From contig DWVG01000058.1 of assembly GCA_019120355.1 (NCBI GenBank), positions 1 to 41,681 of the forward strand: 41,681 bases of DNA. The letters are read 5' to 3'. Position 1 is the stretch's first letter. Each line of letters starts with the position of its first letter. This DNA comes from Candidatus Ligilactobacillus faecavium. GTDB lineage: Bacteria; Bacillota; Bacilli; Lactobacillales; Lactobacillaceae. Below, piece by piece: positions 26,006 through 37,689 of this stretch. A program made the position numbers and the translations under genes. The notes under the pieces are model-generated. The model saw only the letters and a program-made list of their open reading frames with translations, was not told the DNA's origin and made no database searches.

Positions 26006-28099
26006 TTAACCAGCGTTACCGCCGTTCTTCTTAATAATTTCTTCTTGAATTGACTTCGGAACTGGTTCGTAGTGATCCATTGTCATTGTGAATGTCCCAC
26101 GACCTTGAGTTGCTGAACGCAATGTTGTTGCGTAACCAAACATTTCAGCCAATGGTACATAAGCATTAACAACTTGTGAACCGCCACGGGCTTCCATTCC
26201 GTCAACCCGACCACGACGAGCTGTAACGTGTCCCATAACATCACCTAAGTTGTCTTCAGGACATACGATTTCAACTTTCATGATTGGTTCAAGGATAACT
26301 GCGCCAGCTTTAGCTGCAGCATTCTTCAAAGCTAATGATGCAGCAACTTTGAAGGCTGCTTCACTTGAGTCGACTTCGTGGTAACTACCATCATATAACT
26401 TAGCCTTAACGTCGATCAATGGATAACCAGCCAAGACACCGTTTTGCATGGCTTCCTTCAAACCTTGTTCAACTGAAGGAATGTATTCACGAGGAACAAC
26501 CCCACCAACGATAGCATCTTCGAATTCGAAGCCTTTACCTTCTTCGTTTGGTGTGAATTCGATCCAAACATCACCATATTGACCTTTACCACCTGATTGA
26601 CGAACGAATTTACCTTGAGCAGATACTTGCTTTGTAAATGTTTCACGATAAGCAACTTGTGGTTCACCAACTTTAGCTTCAACGTGGAATTCACGCTTCA
26701 TCCGGTCAACAATGATATCCAAGTGCAATTCACCCATCCCGGCGATCAATGTTTCACCAGTTTCTTGATTTGTTTCAGCCTTGAATGATGGGTCTTCTTC
26801 AGCAAGCTTTTGTAAAGCAACATCCATCTTATCTTGGTCAGCTTTTGACTTCGGTTCAACTGAAACTTGGATAACTGGATCTGGGAATTCCATTGATTCA
26901 AGAATCAATGGGTGATCTGGGTCTGTTAATGAATCCCCAGTTGTTGTATCCTTCAAACCGATTGCGGCTGCAATATCACCTGAGAATACCTCTGGGATTT
27001 CTTTCCGGTGGTTTGAGTGCATTTGCAACAAACGACCAACACGTTCACGCTTGCCCTTTGTAGCGTTCAATACGTATGAACCAGCTTCCAAAGTACCTGT
27101 GTAAACCCGTAAGTATGTTAAACGACCAACGAATGGGTCTGTTGCGATCTTAAATGCTAAACCGGCAAATGGCTTTGAGTCATCAGCAATTAAGTCAACT
27201 TCTTCACCTGTGTCAGGATCTGTAGCTGTATATGGCTTAACATCTAATGGTGATGGCAAGTAGTCGTTAACCCCATCAAGCATCATTTGAACACCTTTGT
27301 TCTTGAATGCTGAACCAGCAAATACTGGGAAGAGGTCTAATGTTAATGTTCCGCGACGAATTGCTGCCCGAAGTTCATCGTTTGAAATTTCTTCACCGCC
27401 AAGGTATTTTTCCATGATTTCATCGTCAACATCGGCGATTTGTTCAATCATTTCTTCACGACGCTTTTCAGCTTCTTCACGGTATTCTTCTGGAATATCA
27501 ACTGTATCCCACTTTGAACCTAACTTATCTTCGTCATAAAGGTCAGCCTTCATTTCGATTAAGTCGATAACCCCTTCGAATTCATCTTCAGCACCGATTG
27601 GCATTTGAACTGGCAATGGGTTTGCTTGAAGACGATCCCGGATCGTATCAACTGAGTAATCAAAGTTAGCACCGATCTTATCCATCTTGTTAACAAAGAC
27701 GATCCGTGGAACCCCGTATGTACTTGCTTGACGCCATACGTTTTCAGTTTGTGGTTCTACCCCTGATTGGGCATCCAAAACAACAACGGCCCCATCTAAA
27801 ACACGAAGTGAACGTTCAACTTCGATTGTGAAGTCAACGTGCCCTGGGGTATCAATAATGTTAATTCGGTGATCTTTCCATTGAGCTGTTGTAGCAGCTG
27901 ATGTGATTGTGATCCCACGTTCTTGTTCTTGTTCCATCCAGTCCATTTGTGAAGCACCATCGTGTGTTTCACCAATTTTGTGAATTTTACCTGTATAGTA
28001 AAGAATACGTTCTGTTGTAGTTGTTTTACCAGCATCGATGTGAGCTACGATCCCGATATTACGTGTTTTTTCCAAAGGGAATTCACGTTTATTAGCCAT
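26006..28099 (-). CDS. fusA: Elongation factor G
   Basis: EF-G is the translocation GTPase, 697 residues from the ATG at 28099 behind GGAAGGAG; an in-frame ATG at 28120 lies upstream of that site and is rejected. The GTPase motifs are [15 protein letters not shown] (P-loop), DTPGHVDF and NKMDK. Domain IV carries the [12 protein letters not shown] stretch and its tip. The sequence looks full length and intact. It is the last gene of the str operon, but a hairpin with a T run lies just upstream of its ribosome site. Confidence 0.98.
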   Translation of the reverse strand: MANKREFPLEKTRNIGIVAHIDAGKTTTTERILYYTGKIHKIGETHDGASQMDWMEQEQERGITITSAATTAQWKDHRINIIDTPGHVDFTIEVERSLRVLDGAVVVLDAQSGVEPQTENVWRQASTYGVPRIVFVNKMDKIGANFDYSVDTIRDRLQANPLPVQMPIGAEDEFEGVIDLIEMKADLYDEDKLGSKWDTVDIPEEYREEAEKRREEMIEQIADVDDEIMEKYLGGEEISNDELRAAIRRGTLTLDLFPVFAGSAFKNKGVQMMLDGVNDYLPSPLDVKPYTATDPDTGEEVDLIADDSKPFAGLAFKIATDPFVGRLTYLRVYTGTLEAGSYVLNATKGKRERVGRLLQMHSNHRKEIPEVFSGDIAAAIGLKDTTTGDSLTDPDHPLILESMEFPDPVIQVSVEPKSKADQDKMDVALQKLAEEDPSFKAETNQETGETLIAGMGELHLDIIVDRMKREFHVEAKVGEPQVAYRETFTKQVSAQGKFVRQSGGKGQYGDVWIEFTPNEEGKGFEFEDAIVGGVVPREYIPSVEQGLKEAMQNGVLAGYPLIDVKAKLYDGSYHEVDSSEAAFKVAASLALKNAAAKAGAVILEPIMKVEIVCPEDNLGDVMGHVTARRGRVDGMEARGGSQVVNAYVPLAEMFGYATTLRSATQGRGTFTMTMDHYEPVPKSIQEEIIKKNGGNAG

Positions 28100-28141
28100 G
28101 GAATTATTATCTCCTTCCAATTATTAAATCAATCGAATTTT

Positions 28142-28185
28142 CAAAAAAATGACTATTATAGGATAAAAGAATCTATAACAGCCAT
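28142..28185 (-). terminator. Hairpin terminator/attenuator between rpsG and fusA
   Basis: A 13-bp stem (28149-28161 with 28173-28185, two G-U pairs) with an 11-base loop, followed on the minus strand by T7 (28149-28143). The run ends about 43 bases before the fusA start, so any fusA promoter would have to lie upstream of it. Confidence 0.75.
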
Positions 28186-28196
28186 TCCACAAAATA

Positions 28197-28667
28197 TTAC
28201 CAACGATAGTGTGCGAATGCACGGTTTGCATCAGCCATCTTGTGTGTATCTTCACGTTTCTTAACAGAAGCACCAGTATTGTTAGCTGCATCCATAATTT
28301 CTTTTGCTAAACGTTCAGACATTGTGTGTTCACCACGAAGACGAGCGTAGTTTACGATCCAACGTAAACCTAATGTACGACGACGGTCTGGACGTACTTC
28401 GATCGGAACTTGGTAGTTAGAACCACCAATCCGGCGGGCCTTAACTTCCAAAACAGGCATAACGTTTTCCATTGCTTGTTCAAAGACTTCCAATGGATCC
28501 TTGCCAGTCTTTTCTTTGATCATATCAAATGCTTCGTATAAAATCTTTGAAGCTGTACCACGCTTACCATCTAACATAAGGTGGTTAATTAAACTTGTAA
28601 CCAATTGTGAATGATAAATTGGATCTTCAGGTACTTCGCGTTTTGCTGCAGGACCTTTTCTAGGCAT
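28197..28667 (-). CDS. rpsG: 30S ribosomal protein S7
   Basis: S7 (uS7) is 156 residues: [20 protein letters not shown] at the start, then [20 protein letters not shown] and [13 protein letters not shown] at the end. It nucleates the 30S head and binds near the mRNA exit; in Escherichia coli it represses the str operon. It follows rpsL by 28 bases. Confidence 0.98.
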   Translation of the reverse strand: MPRKGPAAKREVPEDPIYHSQLVTSLINHLMLDGKRGTASKILYEAFDMIKEKTGKDPLEVFEQAMENVMPVLEVKARRIGGSNYQVPIEVRPDRRRTLGLRWIVNYARLRGEHTMSERLAKEIMDAANNTGASVKKREDTHKMADANRAFAHYRW

Positions 28668-28695
28668 ATGCTCTACCTCCTAAAATAAGTATTGA

Positions 28696-29112
28696 TTATT
28701 TCTTCTTAGGCTTCTTTGCACCATATTTTGAACGGCTTTGCATCCGGCCTTCAACACCAGCTGTATCCAAAGCACCACGAATAACATGGTAACGAACACC
28801 AGGCAAGTCTTTTACACGGCCACCACGAATTAAAACAACACTGTGTTCTTGCAAGTTATGACCAATACCTGGAATGTAAGCTGTAACTTCGATCAAGTTT
28901 GACAAACGTACACGAGCGTACTTCCGCAAAGCTGAGTTAGGCTTCTTTGGTGTCATTGTACCAACACGAGTTGCAACCCCACGCTTTTGTGGAGCTGGAG
29001 TGTTTGTTTGAACTTTTTTGTAACTGTTGTACCCAAAGTTTAAAGCTGGGGAATTAGATTTTGAACCTTTAGACTTACGACCTTTACGAACTAATTGGTT
29101 AATTGTAGGCAT
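28696..29112 (-). CDS. rpsL: 30S ribosomal protein S12
   Basis: S12 (uS12) is 138 residues: [34 protein letters not shown] and [17 protein letters not shown]. The Lys of [11 protein letters not shown] and the residues around LPGVRYH, where streptomycin-resistance changes occur, look wild type. It is a decoding-centre protein. It has a strong promoter, a leader with two competing hairpins, and GGAAGGAGG before the ATG. Confidence 0.98.
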   Translation of the reverse strand: MPTINQLVRKGRKSKGSKSNSPALNFGYNSYKKVQTNTPAPQKRGVATRVGTMTPKKPNSALRKYARVRLSNLIEVTAYIPGIGHNLQEHSVVLIRGGRVKDLPGVRYHVIRGALDTAGVEGRMQSRSKYGAKKPKKK

Positions 29113-29150
29113 CTAAAGCTTCCTCCTTCCTTAATTGTCATTTTTCTAGT

Positions 29151-29233
29151 ACACACACCCAGGAGTTTCTTTTTTAATTATAAAAAAACTTGGTGTGAGA
29201 TATTACTGTGCTAAACAGTTCTCATAAAGCACC
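29151..29233 (-). promoter_or_regulatory. rpsL leader with terminator and mutually exclusive alternative hairpin
   Basis: Read on the minus strand, GGTG (29233-29230), TGAGA and ACTGT pair with ACAGT, TCTCA and CACC (29195-29192), and AAG and T7 (29188-29182) follow: a terminator shape. The same CACACC (29197-29192) can instead pair with GGTGTG (29159-29154), reinforced by AGTTT/AAACT and T/A pairing over about 10 more bp. Using one arm for both folds is the hallmark of an attenuator. I do not recognise a named family. Confidence 0.55.
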
Positions 29234-29239
29234 TTTTTT

Positions 29240-29268
29240 AATTTATCACAGAGCATTTTTGATGTCAA
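29240..29268 (-). promoter_or_regulatory. str operon (rpsL) promoter
   Basis: On the minus strand a perfect -35 TTGACA (29268-29263), 17 bases, TAAATT (29245-29240). Confidence 0.8.
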
Positions 29269-29320
29269 TTCAATTTCAAAAATAATTTTAAATTTCGTAA
29301 TTATCTTTAGGAGGGACTTT

Positions 29321-30004
29321 ATGTTAATTATCTTTTTTATTCTCGGAACCGCATGTGTTTCATTTGGAATGTGCCAAGCACGGCGGTATGTTGAGCAAAT
29401 TCAAAACTGCAGCTGGTCGATTTGTGATCATTGCCATCAGCGACTTAAATGGTGGCAGTTGATTCCAATTTTTGGATATCTACTTCAGGGCGGAAAGTGT
29501 GTTAATTGCCATTTCCCAATCACGGTTGCTTACCCCATCGGTGAATTTCTCGGCGGGGGATTCTTCATTTACTTATTTTCAACCTTTTCCGGCTTAGCTG
29601 CAATTCAATTTGGTTTCTTATTAACTTGGCTTTTAATTTTAGCACTTGAAGATTTCTTCACCCAGACGGTCTCGCTTAAACTTTTGCTTGGTGGTACATG
29701 CAGTGTTCTCTTAATCTTTGGCAATCGAATTTTCAATATTCCGTTAATTCAAATCGAGTTCTGGATCATCATCAGTGGAAGTCTCGCAATTTTATCGCTT
29801 AACAATTACTTTGGATGGGCTGATACCTGTCTGATAAGTTTATTTGGAATTTTATTTCCACCAATTACCCTTGCGGTGATCATTTTAATTGCTTCTTGCG
29901 GTGCCTTCATTACATTGAAGTTTTCAAATCAAACCACGCTTCCTTTTATTCCATGGCTTTTAATTGGAATCATTGTAACTTTACTTTTGCATTTAACAAC
30001 CTGA
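29321..30004 (+). CDS. comC: Type IV prepilin peptidase (A24 family, ComC/PilD-like)
   Basis: This membrane aspartic protease would cut and usually N-methylate prepilins, here most likely the ComG pseudopilins of the DNA-uptake machine. The product is 227 residues with about six to seven membrane helices. The N-terminal cytoplasmic loop has two CxxC pairs: CDHC (about residue 36) and CVNC (about 60). The two catalytic Asp are placed as expected: in LALEDFFTQ (about 113) and GWADTCL (about 170), although GxGD has become GWAD and the usual Pro-Asp after the first Asp is missing. The start has TAGGAGGG. It is the only plus-strand gene between rpsL and rpoC. No pilin gene is nearby. Confidence 0.85.
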   Translation: MLIIFFILGTACVSFGMCQARRYVEQIQNCSWSICDHCHQRLKWWQLIPIFGYLLQGGKCVNCHFPITVAYPIGEFLGGGFFIYLFSTFSGLAAIQFGFLLTWLLILALEDFFTQTVSLKLLLGGTCSVLLIFGNRIFNIPLIQIEFWIIISGSLAILSLNNYFGWADTCLISLFGILFPPITLAVIILIASCGAFITLKFSNQTTLPFIPWLLIGIIVTLLLHLTT

Positions 30005-30017
30005 TCAGTCTTACTAA

Positions 30018-30057
30018 ATAAAAAAATGGTAATCTCCAACGAGATTACCATTTTAAA
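30018..30057. terminator. Bidirectional terminator shared by comC and rpoBC
   Basis: AAAATGGTAATCTC (30023-30036), loop CAAC, and its complement at 30041-30054. T7 follows on the minus strand (rpoC side) and T4 then AT-rich sequence on the plus strand (comC side). Confidence 0.9.
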
Positions 30058-30064
30058 TTATTCA

Positions 30065-33000
30065 TTATTTTTGGTCTGGCAACTTTGTACTTTCTTCAAC
30101 CCCGATTTGCTTAGCAACATCTGAAATTGAGTAGACATTGTCGGTTGCAAGTCCAGTTTCTTCAGGCTGAATATCGTGGTACTTCTTCATTCCGGTACCA
30201 GCTGGAATTGTCTTCCCAATAATAACATTTTCTTTCAAACCGATTAATGGGTCGTTCTTGCCGCGAATTGCTGCGTCCGTCAATACCCGAGTTGTTTCTT
30301 GGAATGATGCAGCTGATAAGAAACTGTTTGTTTCCAAAGCAGCCTTTGTGATTCCGAGAAGAACTGGCCGTGATGTTGCAGGAATTCCACCCTTTACAAG
30401 GGTTTCAACGTTGCGATCCATAAATTCGCTTGTATCCATTAATGTTCCTGGAAGCATTGATGTGTCACCAGGATCCATGATGCGAACTTTTTGAAGCATT
30501 TGCCGGGTCATGATTTCAACGTGCTTATCTGAAATATCTACCCCTTGCATCCGGTAAACCTTTTGGATTTCGTGTAAGATGTAGTTTTCAGTTGATAAGA
30601 CGTCGCGAACCTTGATCAATTCCTTTGGATCGATTGAACCAACTGTCAACGGATCACCACGGTGGACTGAGTCGCCTTCCTTAACCTTCAATACTGAAGT
30701 AAATGGCAAATCATATGTCCGGGTATCAGTTTCACCCGCAACCGTAACAACCTTCGTTCTTTCAGCTGGGTTTTCTTCAACCGTATCAACAATCCCAGTA
30801 ACTTCACTGATGATTGCGCGTCCTTTAGGATTCCGTGCTTCAAACAATTCTTGAACACGAGGAAGCCCTTGAGTAATATCACCGTCGCCAGCAACCCCAC
30901 CTTGGTGGAAGTTCCGCATTGTCAATTGCGTACCTGGTTCACCGATTGATTGAGCAGCAACCGTTCCGACTGCTTCCCCAACTTCAACCTCATCACCGGT
31001 TGCCAAGTTCCGGCCATAGCAGCGAACACATACCCCGTGACGAGTGTTGCATGTAAATGCTGACCGGATCGTTACCTTTTCAACACCTGCATCAACGACC
31101 TTTTGAGCCATTTCTTCATCAACCAATGTGTTTGCTGGAACAATTACTTCACCAGTTTCAGGGTTCTTGACCGTCTTCATTGTGTACCGACCTAAGATCC
31201 GGTCGTACAATGGTTCAATCATTTCGTTACCTTCCTTGATAGCGTAAACGTCTAATCCACGGTCAGTGCCACAATCTTCTTCACGAACAATGACATCTTG
31301 GGCAACGTCAACCAAACGCCGGGTCAAGTATCCTGAGTTCGCAGTCTTCAAAGCCGTATCTGTCATTCCTTTACGAGCACCGTGTGAAGAAATGAACATT
31401 TCCAAAACAGAAAGCCCTTCACGGAAGTTTGAGATAACTGGCAATTCCATGGTCTTACCGTTTGGAGCAGCCATCAAACCACGCATCCCTGATAACTGCG
31501 TAAAGTTTGAAATGTTACCACGCGCACCTGAATCACTCATCATTTGGATTGGGTTTGATGGATCCATGTTTTCAACCAACTTCATTTGGATGTCATCCTT
31601 AGCCTTATTCCAAATTGCAATGACCCGGTTATAACGTTCATCTTCAGTGATCAAACCACGCCGGAATTGTTTCTTAACAACTTCAACGTTCTTCCGTGCT
31701 TCAGCAATAATTTCTGGCTTTTCTTTCAAAACAGTAACGTCAGCAATCCCAACCGTTAATCCTGACTTCGTTGATTCGAAGTAGCCAAGATCCTTCATCC
31801 GGTCAAGCAATTCTGAGGCTGCTGTTACTTTGTATTCCTTGTAAACTTGGGCAATGATATCTGATAAGAAACCTGACTTGAACGGTCCGATCAAATCTTG
31901 TTTCTTCAAGAATTCGTGAATATCTTCACCTGGTTCCAAGAAATACTTGTCTGGAATATGACCTTGTAAGTTTTCTTGTGTTGGTTCATTCAAGTATACA
32001 AAGTCATCTGGCAAGATTTCGTTAAAGATTGCCTTTCCGACAGTCGTTACCAAAATCCGTTCCTTTTGCCAATCAGTAAATGGCTTACCCTTTGCAGCTA
32101 ATGATGATGTTTGCAAACCAATCCGTGTATGCAAGTGAACATAGTTGTTTTGGTATGCTGTCCGCGCTTCGTTAACATCCTTAAAGATCATGCCTTCGCC
32201 TTCACGATCTTTTTCTTCAAGGGTAATGTAGTAGTTCCCGATAGTCATATCCTGTGATGGTGAGATGATCGGCTTTCCATCTTTTGGTGCCAAAATGTGG
32301 TGAGCAGCAAGCATCAGCAACCGTGCTTCAGCTTGGGCTTCATCAGATAATGGAACGTGGATCGCCATCTGGTCCCCATCAAAATCGGCGTTATAAGCTT
32401 CACATGCTAATGGGTGTAACCGCATTGCTTTTCCGTCAACCAAAACTGGTTCGAAGGCTTGAATCCCTAAACGGTGAAGTGTAGGGGCCCGGTTAAGCAA
32501 TACTGGGTGGCCCTTAATAACGTCATCTAAGACATCCCAAATATCTTCATCGCGGCGGTCGATCTTCCGCTTAGCGTTCTTGATATTTGATGCCATATCA
32601 CGTTTAACAAGTTCACGCATCATAAATGGTTTGAACAATTCCAAAGCCATTTCGTGCGGAATACCCATTTGAGTCAACTTCAATTTTGGCCCAACATCAA
32701 TAACTGAACGACCAGAATAGTCAACCCGTTTCCCAAGTAAGTTCTGACGGAACCGACCTTGCTTACCCTTTAACATGTGTGAAAGGGACTTCAACGGACG
32801 GTTTCCTGGTCCAGTAACTGGACGGCCACGCCGACCATTATCGATCAAAGCATCAACGGCTTCTTGTAACATCCGCTTTTCGTTTTGAACAATGATTCCA
32901 GGAGCATTTAAGTCCAATAACCGCTTTAACCGGTTATTCCGGTTGATAACCCGGCGATACAAATCGTTCAAGTCAGACGTTGCAAACCGACCACCTTCAA

Positions 33001-33733
33001 GTTGAACCATTGGCCGTAAATCAGGCGGGATAACTGGGATTGCATCCATAACCATCCATTCAGGCTCATTTCCTGAGTCAAGGAATGCTTCCAAGATATC
33101 CAACCGCCGAACAGCACGGGTCCGCTTTTGGCCAGTTGCGTCACGCAATTCTTCCTTTAATTCGTCGCATTCTTTTTGAAGATCAACATCCCGCAATAAG
33201 GTCCGGATAGCTTCAGCACCCATTCCGGCCTTGAATGCGTCTTTTCCGTATTCGTCTACTTTTTCACGGTACTCTGCTTCGGTCAAAAGTTGCTTCTTTT
33301 CAAGTGGAGTTTCACCTGGGTCAGTAACAACATATGATGCAAAGTAGATGATTTCTTCCAAAGCACGTGGACTCATGTCTAAGACTAAGCCCATCCGACT
33401 TGGAATTCCTTTGAAGTACCATATGTGAGTTACAGGAGCAGCTAATTCGATGTGACCCATCCGTTCACGCCGAACCTTTGCTTGTGTAACTTCAACGCCA
33501 CAACGGTCGCAAACTACGCCTTTGTAACGAATCCGCTTGTACTTTCCGCAGGCACATTCCCAGTCTTTTGTAGGTCCGAAAATCCGTTCATCAAAAAGAC
33601 CGTCTTTTTCAGGCTTCAATGTACGATAGTTGATTGTTTCCGGCTTCTTAACTTCACCATATGACCAGCTCCGAATCTTGTCTGATGAAGCTAATCCAAT
33701 TTGCATACTATCGAATTTATTGACATCGATCAA
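30065..33733 (-). CDS. rpoC: DNA-directed RNA polymerase subunit beta'
   Basis: Beta' is 1,222 residues, usual for Firmicutes, which lack the large Escherichia coli insertion. It shows the N-terminal zinc site [20 protein letters not shown] (about 60-80), the active-site [16 protein letters not shown] with three Mg-binding Asp (about 450), and the second zinc site, from the Cys of EEDCGTDRG to [13 protein letters not shown] (about 800-890). The start codon is TTG at 33733 behind GGGAGG. It follows rpoB by 50 bases and ends at a strong shared terminator. Confidence 0.98.
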   Translation of the reverse strand: MIDVNKFDSMQIGLASSDKIRSWSYGEVKKPETINYRTLKPEKDGLFDERIFGPTKDWECACGKYKRIRYKGVVCDRCGVEVTQAKVRRERMGHIELAAPVTHIWYFKGIPSRMGLVLDMSPRALEEIIYFASYVVTDPGETPLEKKQLLTEAEYREKVDEYGKDAFKAGMGAEAIRTLLRDVDLQKECDELKEELRDATGQKRTRAVRRLDILEAFLDSGNEPEWMVMDAIPVIPPDLRPMVQLEGGRFATSDLNDLYRRVINRNNRLKRLLDLNAPGIIVQNEKRMLQEAVDALIDNGRRGRPVTGPGNRPLKSLSHMLKGKQGRFRQNLLGKRVDYSGRSVIDVGPKLKLTQMGIPHEMALELFKPFMMRELVKRDMASNIKNAKRKIDRRDEDIWDVLDDVIKGHPVLLNRAPTLHRLGIQAFEPVLVDGKAMRLHPLACEAYNADFDGDQMAIHVPLSDEAQAEARLLMLAAHHILAPKDGKPIISPSQDMTIGNYYITLEEKDREGEGMIFKDVNEARTAYQNNYVHLHTRIGLQTSSLAAKGKPFTDWQKERILVTTVGKAIFNEILPDDFVYLNEPTQENLQGHIPDKYFLEPGEDIHEFLKKQDLIGPFKSGFLSDIIAQVYKEYKVTAASELLDRMKDLGYFESTKSGLTVGIADVTVLKEKPEIIAEARKNVEVVKKQFRRGLITEDERYNRVIAIWNKAKDDIQMKLVENMDPSNPIQMMSDSGARGNISNFTQLSGMRGLMAAPNGKTMELPVISNFREGLSVLEMFISSHGARKGMTDTALKTANSGYLTRRLVDVAQDVIVREEDCGTDRGLDVYAIKEGNEMIEPLYDRILGRYTMKTVKNPETGEVIVPANTLVDEEMAQKVVDAGVEKVTIRSAFTCNTRHGVCVRCYGRNLATGDEVEVGEAVGTVAAQSIGEPGTQLTMRNFHQGGVAGDGDITQGLPRVQELFEARNPKGRAIISEVTGIVDTVEENPAERTKVVTVAGETDTRTYDLPFTSVLKVKEGDSVHRGDPLTVGSIDPKELIKVRDVLSTENYILHEIQKVYRMQGVDISDKHVEIMTRQMLQKVRIMDPGDTSMLPGTLMDTSEFMDRNVETLVKGGIPATSRPVLLGITKAALETNSFLSAASFQETTRVLTDAAIRGKNDPLIGLKENVIIGKTIPAGTGMKKYHDIQPEETGLATDNVYSISDVAKQIGVEESTKLPDQK

Positions 33734-33783
33734 AGGACCGACCTCCCTTTCATTTTTTTCTTTCAGTTTTTACTAACAAATAA

Positions 33784-36700
33784 TTACTTATTATCGTCTT
33801 TCCGTTCGTCAGGATTCCGATCTTCTTCCTGCTTCATTACGTCTTGAGCTTGTTTGTTTTCTTCTTTTTCTTTAAGCTTTGCAACCGCATCAACATTAAT
33901 TACGCTGTCGTCATCGTCATCAATGTCACGCAATTCAATTTCGTTCTTATCTGCATCAAGAACCTTCATATCAAGGCCTAAAGCTTGAAGTTCCTTAACA
34001 AGAACACGGAATGATTCTGGAACACCTGGTTGTGGGATTGGTTCACCCTTAACAATTGCTTCATATGTCTTAACACGACCAACAACGTCGTCTGACTTAT
34101 ATGTTAAGATTTCTTGCAATGTGTAAGCAGCACCGTAAGCTTCCAAGGCCCAAACTTCCATTTCACCGAAACGCTGGCCCCCAAATTGAGCTTTCCCACC
34201 AAGTGGTTGTTGGGTAACTAATGAGTAAGGTCCGATTGAACGTGAGTGAATCTTATCGTCAACCATGTGTGCCAGTTTCATGTAGTACATGACCCCAACG
34301 GCAATCCGGTTGTCGAATGGTTCACCTGTCCGGCCATCATACAGGATACTCTTTCCGTCGCCTGGTAAACCGGCTTCCTTAAAGGCATCCCAAATATCTT
34401 CATCACGCGCACCATCGAAAACAGGCGTTGCAACATGAATTCCTAACTTCCGTGCAGCCATTCCCAAGTGCAAGTCAAGAACCTGTCCGATGTTCATCCG
34501 TGATGGCACACCCATTGGTGACAACATAATGTCAATTGGAGTTCCATCAGGCATGAATGGCATATCTTCTTCTGGAATAACAACTGAAACCGTCCCTTTA
34601 TTACCGTGACGACCAGCCATCTTATCCCCAACTTGTAATTTCCGCTTTTGAGCAATGAATACCCGAACCATTTGGTTAACTCCAGGTGCTAATTCATCGC
34701 CAGCTTCACGGGTGTAAACCTTAACTTCACGAACGATTCCGCCACCGCCGTGAGGAACCCGAAGTGAGGTATCCCGAACTTCACGTGCTTTTTCGCCAAA
34801 GATTGCGTGTAATAACCGTTCTTCGGCTGATAATTCAGTAACTCCCTTTGGCGTTACCTTACCAACCAAGATATCACCGTCATGAACTTCGGCACCAACC
34901 CGAACGATTCCGAATTCATCCAAGTCTTTCAAAGCGTCTTCGCCGACGTTTGGAATTTCACGGGTGATTTCTTCCGGTCCAAGTTTCGTATCCCGCGCTT
35001 CTGATTCATGAGCTTCAATGTGAATTGAAGTATAAACATCTTCCTTAACTAACCGTTCGTTGATGGCAATCGCATCTTCGAAGTTGTAACCGTCCCATGT
35101 CATGAAGGCAATCAATGGGTTTTGACCTAAGGCTAATTCACCTTGTTCCATTGCAGGACCGTCAGCCAATACTTCGTCAGCCTTAACGTGTTCGCCAACA
35201 CGGACGATTGGTGTTTGGTTGTAGTTCTTTCCACTATTTGAACGGTGGAACTTCATCAACTTATAAGTATCAAGCGTTCCGTCTTCACGCCGAACGCGAA
35301 CTTCACAAGCATCAACGTATTCAACAACCCCATCATGTTCACAAATCAAAGCGTCACCTGAGTCGTGAGCAGCCTTGTATTCGATCCCGGTTCCAACTAA
35401 TGGAGCGTGTGGTTGAATCAACGGAACAGCTTGCCGTTGCATGTTAGCCCCCATCAAGGCCCGGTTTGAGTCATCGTTTTCCAAGAATGGAATACATGCT
35501 GTCGCAACCGCAACAACTTGCTTAGGTGAAACATCCATGTAGTCAACCTTATCGATTGAAACTTCAATGTTGTCATCTTTGTGCCGTGCCATAACAACGT
35601 CATCTACAAATGAGCCATCATCATTTAATGGTGAGTTAGCTTGTGCTACAACGTAGTTATCTTCTTCATCGGCAGCCAAGTAATCAATCTTGTCTGTAAC
35701 CTTGTGTGTTTCCCATGAAACGCGCCGATATGGTGTTTCAATAAAACCATACTTATTGACCCGTGCGTATGATGAAAGGTTGTTGATCAACCCGATGTTT
35801 GGTCCTTCAGGAGTTTCAATTGGGCACATCCGGCCATAGTGAGTATAGTGAACATCACGAACTTCATATCCGGCACGGTCACGTGTCAAACCACCAGGTC
35901 CTAAAGCTGATAACCGCCGCTTGTGTTCCAAACTACCTAATGGGTTTGTTTGGTCCATGAATTGTGAAAGTTGTGAACTACCAAAGAATTCCTTGATTGA
36001 AGCAACAACTGGCCGAATGTTGATCAATTGTTGTGGCGTAACGGTTGATGTATCTTGGATCGACATCCGTTCACGAACAACCCGTTCCATCCGTGCAAGT
36101 CCAATCCGGAATTGATTTTGAAGCAATTCACCAACTGAACGAATCCGCCGGTTACCCAAGTGATCAATATCGTCAGTTGAACCGAAACCTTCTTGTAAGT
36201 TAAAGAAGTAGTTCATTGAAGCGATAATATCTGCTGGGGTAATGTGCTTGTACTTCAAGTCAATGTTGCCATTGCCAATCATGTTAATAACCTTTTCAGG
36301 GTCATTAGCTGAGTAAACTTTAATTACTTGAAGGGTCATTGGATCTTGAACGACCCCTTCTTCTGAAGGTTGGTATGTAACCGTCTTAAAGTCTTCCCGG
36401 TCTAAGTATGGAGCAAGTTTGTCCATAACCTTCTTATCAATTACGTCGCCTTTATTAACAATGATTTCACCTGTATCAGGATCAGCCAATGTTTCAGCAA
36501 CCGTTGTATTCAACAAACGCGTCTTCAAGCTCAACTTCTTGTTGATCTTGTAACGGCCAACTGGTGCCAAATCATAACGTTTTGGATCAAAGAAACGAGC
36601 TGTCAACAAGCTTCTTGAAGAATCAGCCGTCTTTGGTTCGCCTGGACGCAACCGTTCGTAAATATCCTTTAATGATTCTTCGACCCGTGAGTCTTCGGTG

Positions 36701-37383
36701 TTCTTGTGAACATCCTTTTCAAGGGTCAGCATTAATGAATCAGTTTCACCCATCATTTCGATGATTTCTGAATCTGATCCGTATCCCAAAGCCCGAATTA
36801 ATTCAGTCATTGGAATCTTCCGGGTCCGGTCAATCCGGACATATGCAACATTCTTTGAGTCAGTTTCATATTCTAACCAAGCACCCCGGTTAGGAATAAC
36901 CGTTGTTCCATAAATGTTGCGGCCGTTCTTATCTAATTCTGAAGAGTAATATACCCCTGGTGAACGGACAAGTTGTGAAACAATAACCCGTTCTGCCCCA
37001 TTAATAATGAAAGTTCCTTGTTTTGTCATTAATGGGAAGTCGCCAAAGAAGACGTCCTGGGATTTAATTTCACCAGTTTCATGGTTTGTTAACCGTAAAG
37101 TAACGTGTAATGGTGCAGAATAGTTTGCATCATGTTCACGCGCTTCATCAACGGTATACTTTGGTTCTAATAATTGGTAATCGACAAATTCCAAAGATAA
37201 TGTACCGGCAAAGTCATCGATTGGCATAATATCTTCAAACATTTCCCGAAGACCTTCATCTAAGAACCAGTTGTAGGAATCTGTTTGAATCTCGATCAAG
37301 TTTGGTAAATCAAGCACTTCTTTGATTCGAGAATAACTTCTGCGTACACGATGCTTACCGTATTTTACTAAGTGTCCTGCCAA
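33784..37383 (-). CDS. rpoB: DNA-directed RNA polymerase subunit beta
   Basis: Beta is 1,199 residues from a TTG at 37383, eight bases after GGAGAGG and matching the family's N-terminus ([19 protein letters not shown]). A GTG three codons upstream (37392) overlaps the ribosome site but is the start often annotated in relatives. The rifampicin pocket [16 protein letters not shown] and [19 protein letters not shown] looks wild type (Asp, His and Ser present). The C-terminus ends in an acidic, glutamate-rich tail of about 40 residues, common in lactobacilli. A promoter and a leader of about 190 bases precede it. Confidence 0.97.
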   Translation of the reverse strand: MAGHLVKYGKHRVRRSYSRIKEVLDLPNLIEIQTDSYNWFLDEGLREMFEDIMPIDDFAGTLSLEFVDYQLLEPKYTVDEAREHDANYSAPLHVTLRLTNHETGEIKSQDVFFGDFPLMTKQGTFIINGAERVIVSQLVRSPGVYYSSELDKNGRNIYGTTVIPNRGAWLEYETDSKNVAYVRIDRTRKIPMTELIRALGYGSDSEIIEMMGETDSLMLTLEKDVHKNTEDSRVEESLKDIYERLRPGEPKTADSSRSLLTARFFDPKRYDLAPVGRYKINKKLSLKTRLLNTTVAETLADPDTGEIIVNKGDVIDKKVMDKLAPYLDREDFKTVTYQPSEEGVVQDPMTLQVIKVYSANDPEKVINMIGNGNIDLKYKHITPADIIASMNYFFNLQEGFGSTDDIDHLGNRRIRSVGELLQNQFRIGLARMERVVRERMSIQDTSTVTPQQLINIRPVVASIKEFFGSSQLSQFMDQTNPLGSLEHKRRLSALGPGGLTRDRAGYEVRDVHYTHYGRMCPIETPEGPNIGLINNLSSYARVNKYGFIETPYRRVSWETHKVTDKIDYLAADEEDNYVVAQANSPLNDDGSFVDDVVMARHKDDNIEVSIDKVDYMDVSPKQVVAVATACIPFLENDDSNRALMGANMQRQAVPLIQPHAPLVGTGIEYKAAHDSGDALICEHDGVVEYVDACEVRVRREDGTLDTYKLMKFHRSNSGKNYNQTPIVRVGEHVKADEVLADGPAMEQGELALGQNPLIAFMTWDGYNFEDAIAINERLVKEDVYTSIHIEAHESEARDTKLGPEEITREIPNVGEDALKDLDEFGIVRVGAEVHDGDILVGKVTPKGVTELSAEERLLHAIFGEKAREVRDTSLRVPHGGGGIVREVKVYTREAGDELAPGVNQMVRVFIAQKRKLQVGDKMAGRHGNKGTVSVVIPEEDMPFMPDGTPIDIMLSPMGVPSRMNIGQVLDLHLGMAARKLGIHVATPVFDGARDEDIWDAFKEAGLPGDGKSILYDGRTGEPFDNRIAVGVMYYMKLAHMVDDKIHSRSIGPYSLVTQQPLGGKAQFGGQRFGEMEVWALEAYGAAYTLQEILTYKSDDVVGRVKTYEAIVKGEPIPQPGVPESFRVLVKELQALGLDMKVLDADKNEIELRDIDDDDDSVINVDAVAKLKEKEENKQAQDVMKQEEDRNPDERKDDNK

Positions 37384-37392
37384 GTTGTTCAC

Positions 37393-37580
37393 CTCTCCAA
37401 AAATTTTGTAAATCGTTAATATTACAATTTGTTTACAAATTCAAAAATAATGCTCTTTTTCTGTTTTTTTGGCAAAAAAAAACCAAAAACAGATTCGTTG
37501 AAAACTTCAAACTACACTATTTTTGTTTCACCTACCAGTATGGACAATATATCACACTGGACCTTCGATCTACAATTATA
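37393..37580 (-). promoter_or_regulatory. Long structured 5' leader of rpoB
   Basis: About 190 bases separate the start region of transcription from rpoB. Hairpins I can draw on the minus strand are CCAGT/ACTGG (37561-37536), a CTGTTTTTGG/CCAAAAA-CAG hairpin with a T-rich loop (about 37492-37461), and TTTGTAAA/TTTACAAA (37439-37432 with 37412-37405) whose 3' arm abuts the ribosome site. A Lacto-rpoB RNA motif has been described upstream of rpoB in Lactobacillus; I cannot confirm the match by eye. Confidence 0.45.
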
Positions 37581-37587
37581 CTTTAAT

Positions 37588-37616
37588 AGTATACTAACAT
37601 TTCACCTGCCCGTCAA
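37588..37616 (-). promoter_or_regulatory. rpoBC promoter
   Basis: On the minus strand TTGACG (37616-37611), 17 bases, TATACT (37593-37588). A second perfect TATAAT lies at 37580-37575 with a poor -35. Confidence 0.75.
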
Positions 37617-37627
37617 CCTTTACCCCT

Positions 37628-37656
37628 TTAAAAATCAGCCATTTGCGTTATATAAT
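37628..37656 (+). promoter_or_regulatory. Promoter of the TMEM175-family gene
   Basis: TTAAAA (37628-37633), 17 bases, perfect TATAAT (37651-37656). The -35 elements of this and the rpoB promoter are only about 11 bases apart, so the two divergent promoters could interfere. Confidence 0.55.
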
Positions 37657-37689
37657 AAACAGTATTATTTAAGTTTGGGAGAGAACAAC

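Noticed and set aside
30258-30494. Plus-strand open frames of 60-120 codons opposite rpoC, rpoB, fusA and clpC
   Set aside because: They are mirror frames of strongly conserved genes, lack ribosome sites and have no family features.
37429-37689. N-terminal extension of the TMEM175-like protein back to 37429
   Set aside because: It would run through both divergent promoters and the rpoB leader, and lacks a ribosome site; the ATG at 37690 has a good one and the family motif follows at the usual distance.
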